From: a virus
Direction: 5' to 3' (one strand)
DNA: 26,201 nucleotides
IMG/VR virus record: IMGVR_UViG_3300028416_000561
Coordinates: 1-26,201 of that record
The position numbers and the translations under genes were made by a program. Positions 22,589 through 26,201 of this stretch are shown one piece after another. A model generated the notes under the pieces. It worked only from the letters and a program-made list of their open reading frames with translations. It did not search any database and was not told the DNA's origin. Positions within the stretch are counted from its first letter, which is position 1. Every line of letters starts with the position of its first letter.

Positions 22589-22988
22589 AAACATAGTAAA
22601 CAAGATTCCTGAATTTTGTATGACTCATTGGCTACTGCGCATTCCACTTATTGTTGTATTTGTACAGCAAGGATTAGCAAAGTGGCCAATCAACATTGAC
22701 GACTCACCTGTGGAACTTACACTACTAGTTTGGACTTTTGTTGTACTAGGAGAGCTAGGAGCCGCACTAGGTTTATTAGTAGGCGGTATAGCAGACTACA
22801 CAAAACGCACAAAAGAACTTGGGGATATTATTACACGATTCTCAGGCATAACTATTGCTAGTATTATGACAGGTGTTATATGGACAGGCGAACCTGAAAG
22901 TTTTACAGATGTAATATTGTATGACAATTTACATGTGTTACTTTGGGTAGGCGGAATGTACTTCGCACTCAGGGGTAACAGAACTTGA
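22578..22988 (+). CDS. DoxX-like integral membrane protein
   Basis: The 136-residue protein has four predicted membrane segments: LLRIPLIVVFVQQGLAKW, LLVWTFVVLGELGAALGLLVGGI, ITIASIMTGVIWTG and LHVLLWVGGMYFAL. The first segment's R.PL...F..QG..KW and the GE.G..LGLL.G pattern fit the DoxX/DoxD family, some members of which belong to thiosulphate:quinone oxidoreductase or redox-stress complexes. It starts with GTG 22578, 8 nt after AAGGA and 11 nt inside the pseudoazurin gene. The pair may form an electron-transfer unit, but DoxX proteins have varied and mostly unknown roles. Confidence 0.75.
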   Translation: MNYKNIVNKIPEFCMTHWLLRIPLIVVFVQQGLAKWPINIDDSPVELTLLVWTFVVLGELGAALGLLVGGIADYTKRTKELGDIITRFSGITIASIMTGVIWTGEPESFTDVILYDNLHVLLWVGGMYFALRGNRT

Positions 22989-23079
22989 ATCCGCAATGGC
23001 GCACAGTTTATCTAATGATATTTGTCTGTGTGCTATTGCACTTTATCGTAATACCAATATGGATGTGGAATTTAGGATT

Positions 23080-23295
23080 ATGAAACCAAATAAAAAATTC
23101 GAGTTAGATGTTAGAGATATAGAAATTATCGAACAAGCACTAAGAGCAAAAGCTGGCAGACGTGGGATGGCAATTGCTTCTGGTGAAACATCAAAAAAAC
23201 TCAAAGAAGAAATGCACGAAATACAAGATTTACTAGGAAGAATACACAATCAAAAAAATTGGTATTCTCCCAAAGAATTTACACCAGGTGGCTAA
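23080..23295 (+). CDS. Hypothetical 71-residue phage protein
   Basis: It reads MKPNKKFELDVRDIEIIEQAL, then RAKAGRRGMAIASGETSKKLKEEMHEIQDLL, and ends with HNQKNWYSPKEF. The helix DVRDIEIIEQAL followed by an Arg/Gly loop resembles small conserved proteins of T4-like marine phages. Function unknown. In-frame ATGs at 22996 and 23059 would lengthen it but lack ribosome binding sites, and the conserved-looking part begins at 23080, preceded by TTAGGA at short spacing. The start is therefore uncertain. Its 3' end overlaps the end of the convergent lipase gene. Confidence 0.55.
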   Translation: MKPNKKFELDVRDIEIIEQALRAKAGRRGMAIASGETSKKLKEEMHEIQDLLGRIHNQKNWYSPKEFTPGG

Positions 23296-24041
23296 TCAGT
23301 GTGCTTACTGATTCTTTCAACATAACCTGGCATGCTGTGATCTAATATACTGTCAAACCATTGACGTTTACGAAACGCCGCACGATATCCTCTAAATCTA
23401 TCTTTAAATCTTTGCCAAGCAGTAGCATTTCTAATGTTACCATATGTGTTGATATAGTGTAATTCGCCTGCGTGTCTATAAAACAAAAAGCTAGGCGGAA
23501 CACGTGGCACAATATCGTTGTTGTTTACAAATCTATGACATGTAAATTTACTGTTGAACTCTTTAACCCAACTTCTAGTACCAACACGTGGTGACCCGTA
23601 GTTATAGCATATTGTTCCTTCAGGTAATCTACTACAAGCAATAGTACTCATAGCACCACCTAAACTGTGACCGCATGTGTATACTTGTGTAAATTTACGT
23701 TTGGATAACCATGCTTCAATCTGATCCCACAGTTCGTCTACTTCGCTTTTGAATCCTTTGTGTACTCTGCCTGCACCTAGTTCGTTACGCACATGCAGTG
23801 CATTAAGATCTGCTTTGATATCGTTAAATTGTGTGGGTTCCGTACCTCTAAACGCCAACACTACATAATCATTTTTACTCATACCATATGCTTGAGCACC
23901 ATCAATATTAAAAAATTTGATATTCTTATATCCCATAGCAGAGGCAGCTTTTTTAAATGCTTTTTCTTTTTGGTATGCTAGATTACTTAGGTTTGCACAT
24001 TCTAGTGCATTCTCATAACTAAACTTATTTGTTAGCGCCAT
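23292..24041 (-). CDS. Class 3 lipase-like alpha/beta hydrolase
   Basis: The 249-residue protein has the Lipase_3 pattern: VLAFRGTEP oxyanion region, HKGFKSEVDELWDQIEAWL, the nucleophile elbow GHSLGG with Ser126, NYGSPRVGTRSWV, Asp176 in NNNDIVPRVPP, and His235 in DHSMPGYV. The catalytic triad is complete. There is no signal peptide, so it would act inside the cell or be released at lysis; it may cleave membrane lipids. I start at 24041 because GAGGAG lies just before this ATG on the minus strand. It overlaps the upstream MscS-like gene by 17 nt, so the two are coupled. Confidence 0.88.
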   Translation of the reverse strand: MALTNKFSYENALECANLSNLAYQKEKAFKKAASAMGYKNIKFFNIDGAQAYGMSKNDYVVLAFRGTEPTQFNDIKADLNALHVRNELGAGRVHKGFKSEVDELWDQIEAWLSKRKFTQVYTCGHSLGGAMSTIACSRLPEGTICYNYGSPRVGTRSWVKEFNSKFTCHRFVNNNDIVPRVPPSFLFYRHAGELHYINTYGNIRNATAWQRFKDRFRGYRAAFRKRQWFDSILDHSMPGYVERISKHTD

Positions 24042-24477
24042 TCTTGATCTCCTCAATAGCAGTTTTATTTGCACCGATTTGAGAATCCTGAGTACGATCA
24101 ATTAATGATTGTAGTTTCTCAGCCTTCTCAGCTTCAGTATCTAAATGGAGATCTTTGTTGATAACCTTTTCCAATTTTAATGTTGGAATACGTTCATTTG
24201 GTACATAACGCCAAGTATAACCTTTATCGCTGTATACACCAAACACAGTTTCACTAAGACCGACTTTTACAATTAATGCGTCATTTCCGTCTAGTATTAC
24301 TGTATCACCTTCATTGAAGGATTTGTTCATTTTAAATTTAAGACCTTTTGCAATTCCAGTTGCAAAGTCTTTAAACCATAATGTTATTACTAGTAACAAT
24401 AATGCACTTATAAAAGGCATTAATAAATTGGTGATTTCTAAGCCCACACCAGAGGCACTCATTATTTCTGCGTCCAT
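24025..24477 (-). CDS. Short MscS-like membrane protein
   Basis: The 150-residue protein has one membrane segment (about residues 17-36, MPFISALLLLVITLWF). A beta domain like that of MscS channels follows: KDFATGIAKGLKFKMNKSFNEGDTVILDG and WRYVPNERIPTLKLEKV. A charged helical tail follows. MscS proteins have at least three membrane helices, so this is a truncated form that may assemble differently or modify host channels. The start is ATG 24477 behind GGAGAG; an in-frame GTG 12 nt upstream overlaps that site. It is the first gene of the minus-strand pair, behind its own late promoter. Confidence 0.7.
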   Translation of the reverse strand: MDAEIMSASGVGLEITNLLMPFISALLLLVITLWFKDFATGIAKGLKFKMNKSFNEGDTVILDGNDALIVKVGLSETVFGVYSDKGYTWRYVPNERIPTLKLEKVINKDLHLDTEAEKAEKLQSLIDRTQDSQIGANKTAIEEIKNGANK

Positions 24478-24492
24478 GTTTCTCTCCACTTG

Positions 24493-24500
24493 TATTTATT
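24493..24500 (-). promoter_or_regulatory. Minus-strand T4-type late promoter, AATAAATA
   Basis: Read on the minus strand, AATAAATA lies 6 nt before a predicted start at 24487, with GGAGAG and ATG 24477 directly downstream. It overlaps the -35 box of the plus-strand promoter by two bases. Confidence 0.6.
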
Positions 24501-24527
24501 GACAATCGAGTTAAATACGTGTACAAT
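24499..24527 (+). promoter_or_regulatory. Plus-strand sigma70-type promoter
   Basis: TTGACA (24499-24504), 17 nt, TACAAT (24522-24527). It drives the gene at 24544 and overlaps the divergent late promoter. Confidence 0.7.
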
Positions 24528-24543
24528 ATTGCAAAGGAACACA

Positions 24544-24756
24544 ATGTCACACAGCGTAGAACAATTTTATCACAAAGCAACAGTGCTACATGAGAAAGCT
24601 ATAGCACTACACAGAGAAAGATATCGTGTACAAGGAACATACGATGCACATGCCTGTCAGGTAATAATTGACGATATAAGAGCTTTAGCATTTGAAATAC
24701 AACACGGAATGATAGATTTTAATATTGATTTTGGCAAAGGATCAAGTCCTCAATGA
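24544..24756 (+). CDS. Hypothetical small helical protein
   Basis: The 70-residue protein is predicted to be helical: HSVEQFYHKATVLHEKAIALH, then YDAHACQVIIDDIRALAFEIQHGM, with several His. No family is recognised. I start at ATG 24544 behind AAAGGA, close to the transcription start; longer frames begin inside the promoter. It overlaps the AlgH-type gene by ATGA, so the two are co-translated. Confidence 0.6.
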   Translation: MSHSVEQFYHKATVLHEKAIALHRERYRVQGTYDAHACQVIIDDIRALAFEIQHGMIDFNIDFGKGSSPQ

Positions 24757-25298
24757 ATATGAGCCAACAATTTCTTGTTAGTTTACCTATGCTTGGAGAC
24801 AGTAACTTTTTTAAAAGTGTTGTCTATGTAGAGAATCATGACGGAGATGGAGCAAAGGGTTGGATAGTAAACAAAGAACTAGACAACAGAGTAGCTGTAA
24901 GATTGCGTAAAAGTATTCAACTTGGAATAAATGCTCCTATATACTATGGCGGACCTGTTGAAGTCAATCAATGCTTTGTGTTACATAGTAGCGATATAAT
25001 GCTTGCACAAAGTTTGAAAATCAATGATAATCTGTGTGTGACCAGAGACAAATCAATTATTACAATGCTTAACGAAAACAAATTTCCACAAAACTATAGA
25101 ATTATAATTGGATGTGCTAGTTGGGGTCCTGGACAACTTGAAAGTGAATTACTAGGTAGTAGAACTGGCGGTAAAAGTATGTGGGTCAGTGCTGACTATC
25201 AAAAAGATTTTATGTGGAGTGCAACAGCAGAAGAACAGTGGTCACATGGTATTGAAAACAGTGCCAAGCAAAAAGCAACAAATTATTTGAATTTTTAA
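24753..25298 (+). CDS. YqgE/AlgH family protein (UPF0301)
   Basis: The 181-residue protein has the family layout: QQFLVSLPMLGDSNFFKSVVYVENH, KGWIVNKEL, APIYYGGPVEVNQCFVLHS, IIIGCASWGPGQLESEL, and SMWVSADYQKDFMWSATAEEQW. YqgE/AlgH is widespread in bacteria; its biochemical role is unclear, and in Pseudomonas AlgH has been tied to alginate regulation. A phage copy could act on host regulation. ATG 24753 overlaps the previous stop, with a second ATG two codons later. The next gene is coupled by TAATG. Confidence 0.88.
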   Translation: MNMSQQFLVSLPMLGDSNFFKSVVYVENHDGDGAKGWIVNKELDNRVAVRLRKSIQLGINAPIYYGGPVEVNQCFVLHSSDIMLAQSLKINDNLCVTRDKSIITMLNENKFPQNYRIIIGCASWGPGQLESELLGSRTGGKSMWVSADYQKDFMWSATAEEQWSHGIENSAKQKATNYLNF

Positions 25299-25525
25299 TG
25301 TATACAGTAGAAATGGATCTTGACGAAATTACTATTACACTGCTAGATGATAGCGGTAATTACACTGATGTGATTATAAACAGTTTTGATGATATTGTAT
25401 ACATAAGACAATTTGAAGATAACAACAAGACCCCACAAGCAATTGCAATGAGTCCTGAAATGTTTAACGAACTTATATCAGCAATACATAGTCCTGAAGG
25501 TGCATTTCGTACTGTTCAAAAATAG
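25298..25525 (+). CDS. Hypothetical small acidic protein
   Basis: The 75-residue protein looks like a small beta-rich domain: MYTVEMDLDEITITLLDDSG, then DVIINSFDDIVYIRQFEDNN, and a helix SPEMFNELISAI. No family is recognised. Its ATG overlaps the stop of the AlgH-type gene (TAATG) and has no separate ribosome binding site, so its translation depends on coupling. Confidence 0.55.
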   Translation: MYTVEMDLDEITITLLDDSGNYTDVIINSFDDIVYIRQFEDNNKTPQAIAMSPEMFNELISAIHSPEGAFRTVQK

Positions 25526-25589
25526 ACCTGTTAGCGTACAACATTGTAACAGTTATGTAAATACACTTAATCAATTCAAGGAGGTCGTT

Positions 25590-25808
25590 ATGATTGCAAA
25601 CAAACTAGCTAACCTGACAGATGCAGAGTTACAACTTATGGAAAAAATCTTACATAAAGAATTTTTATACGAAGCAGAACAAAATAAAACTTGGAAAAGT
25701 AAAAATAGCTATGAAAGACCATTTCAACGTAGTCGTGGAATTATGAACTGCATCACTGCAATCAAAGGACAGCGTGAATTGAACAAGACTCTGGAAACTC
25801 GCTGGTAA
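25590..25808 (+). CDS. Hypothetical small protein before the tmRNA
   Basis: The 72-residue protein reads MIANKLANLTDAELQLMEKIL, followed by HKEFLYEAEQNKTWKSKNSYERPFQRSRG and a basic end. It is mostly helical and basic in its second half. A perfect AAGGAGG lies 6 nt before ATG 25590, a stronger signal than at any longer in-frame start. The stop is 9 nt before the tmRNA promoter. Function unknown. Confidence 0.6.
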   Translation: MIANKLANLTDAELQLMEKILHKEFLYEAEQNKTWKSKNSYERPFQRSRGIMNCITAIKGQRELNKTLETRW

Positions 25809-25817
25809 ACTTTTTAC

Positions 25818-25848
25818 TTGACAACCTGACAGAAACCATGTATAAATA
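25818..25848 (+). promoter_or_regulatory. Superposed sigma70-type and T4-late promoters of the tmRNA
   Basis: TTGACA (25818-25823), 17 nt, TATAAA (25841-25846) is close to the sigma70 consensus. The same -10 region reads TATAAATA (25841-25848), a perfect late motif. Both predict a start at about 25853-25854, just before the acceptor piece. Confidence 0.75.
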
Positions 25849-25852
25849 TACT

Positions 25853-25914
25853 GTTAACGTTGAAGCAACGTAGACACATACTGGACCGCGGGGCAGTACC
25901 GCGCAGCTCCACCA
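25853..25914 (+). ncRNA. ssrA: Permuted tmRNA, acceptor (3') piece
   Basis: The tRNA-like 3' half of tmRNA, encoded upstream of the coding half as in alphaproteobacteria. A 5-bp hairpin CGTTG-AAG-CAACG begins at about 25858. A T arm CGCGG/CCGCG (25887-25891/25899-25903) encloses a 7-nt loop, GGCAGTA, which lacks the usual TTC. The strand CAGCTCC (25904-25910), discriminator A and an encoded CCA (25912-25914) follow. CAGCTCC pairs over 7 bp (one G-U) with GGGGCTG at 26065-26071. In Caulobacter the two pieces are cut apart and stay base-paired. The exact 5' end is inferred from the promoter. Confidence 0.88.
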
Positions 25915-25938
25915 TAAGGGTACTAAGTGTATTACATA

Positions 25939-26052
25939 ATGAATCTTAAGACTGGAAGTATTAAGTATACCGCTAATAGTTTGTTAGAAGCAAAAGAACT
26001 TGTTAGTAAATATCCAGAATGGACTATTATGGTAGAGTACAAAGACAAGTAG
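25939..26052 (+). CDS. 37-residue ORF inside the tmRNA intervening segment
   Basis: The ORF occupies 114 of the 150 nt between the two tmRNA pieces. The product reads MNLKTGSIKYTANSLLEAKEL, then VSKYPEWTIMVEYKDK. It has a plausible beta-alpha-beta composition and ordinary codon use for this window. The only purine-rich sequence upstream (AAGGG, 25916-25920) is 18 nt from the ATG, too far for a normal ribosome binding site, so translation is uncertain. No family is recognised. It could instead be a chance frame in the spacer. Confidence 0.4.
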   Translation: MNLKTGSIKYTANSLLEAKELVSKYPEWTIMVEYKDK

Positions 26053-26064
26053 TATCTTTATGAT

Positions 26065-26201
26065 GGGGCTGAACTAGGATCGACAGGTGTGAAAGTGAAG
26101 TGGAGTTAACCGGATGACTGCGTTATTGGTCAACATTCACAATTGCAAATGACAATCGTGCGCCAGCAATGGCAATTGCAGCCTAATTAGGTATGCGGGG
26201 T
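26065..26201 (+). ncRNA. ssrA: Permuted tmRNA, coding (5') piece, cut by the window end
   Basis: Begins GGGGCTGAACTAGGATCGAC, the tmRNA 5' consensus, whose first 7 nt pair with the acceptor piece. TGTG (26078-26081 region) can extend helix P2 with CACA in the acceptor piece. A stem GTTAACC/GGTCAAC (26105-26111/26128-26134) precedes the resume codon GCA at 26145. The tag reads ANDNRAPAMAIAA and stops with TAA at 26184-26186. The ANDN start and hydrophobic-Ala-Ala end match alphaproteobacterial proteolysis tags. The 3' end of the piece lies beyond the window. Confidence 0.9.

Noticed and set aside
25853-25914. A tRNA gene, suggested by the T arm and CTCCACCA end
   Set aside because: No D arm, anticodon arm or 5' acceptor strand precedes it. 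The matching 5' strand lies downstream at 26065, with a tag ORF, as in a permuted tmRNA.
1-26201. CRISPR arrays, insertion sequences, integrase or attachment sites
   Set aside because: No regularly spaced direct repeats, transposase, integrase or terminal inverted repeats were seen.

Overview
The window looks like part of the genome of a lytic, T4-related marine myovirus infecting an alphaproteobacterium (SAR11-like or similar). The T4-type signs are class Ia ribonucleotide reductase genes nrdA/nrdB with a glutaredoxin, a PAAR spike-tip protein, long fibre/baseplate-type structural proteins, a marine-phage PD-(D/E)XK exonuclease, hsp20, and repeated T4-type late promoter motifs (TATAAATA). 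The alphaproteobacterial signs are a circularly permuted, two-piece tmRNA gene, a DUF1127 protein and a pseudoazurin. The DNA is A+T-rich by eye, genes are tightly packed, and nearly all lie on the + strand.

Layout: 1-2.1 kb holds the end of a virion protein, an exonuclease, a structural protein and a conserved hypothetical. 2.1-5.9 kb is nrdA-nrdB-grx. 5.8-9.0 kb has a small beta-barrel-like protein, the PAAR tip and an 849-residue structural protein. 9.05-11.5 kb is a run of small unknown genes, probably early, three of whose sigma70-type promoters carry a shared AAGACGTCTT-like element in the spacer. 11.5-15.8 kb has a SleB-type cell-wall hydrolase, a P-loop kinase, an SNase-like protein and a large membrane-anchored coiled-coil protein. 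15.8-16.6 kb encodes IF-3 and ribosomal protein bS21. 16.6-17.1 kb has no gene but is densely structured and has its own promoter, so it is probably a noncoding RNA. 17.1-20.6 kb has a small helical protein, Hsp20, ClpS, GMP reductase and a 446-residue unknown. 20.6-21.7 kb is a TAATG-coupled chain of very small genes including a DUF1127 protein. 21.8-23.0 kb is an envelope operon with a pseudoazurin and a DoxX-like protein. 23.3-24.5 kb is a minus-strand MscS-like/lipase pair. 24.5-25.8 kb has small genes and an AlgH/YqgE protein. The window ends inside the tmRNA gene.

How the genes may work together: NrdAB and glutaredoxin make deoxynucleotides, and GuaC can divert GMP to IMP and so toward adenine nucleotides. 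IF-3, bS21, tmRNA, ClpS and Hsp20 form an unusually full set for taking over translation and protein quality control. The most striking item is the tmRNA. Its acceptor piece lies upstream of its coding piece, a 7-bp acceptor stem joins them, the tag reads ANDNRAPAMAIAA, and a 37-codon ORF sits almost exactly in the spacer that processing would remove. A sigma70-type and a T4-type late promoter are superposed in front of it.

A second regulatory theme is probable leaderless mRNA. At three genes the late -10 element ends exactly 5 nt before the ATG, and at one gene a sigma70-type -10 ends 6 nt before it, none with a Shine-Dalgarno sequence. Function calls rest on motif recognition alone; no database search was possible.
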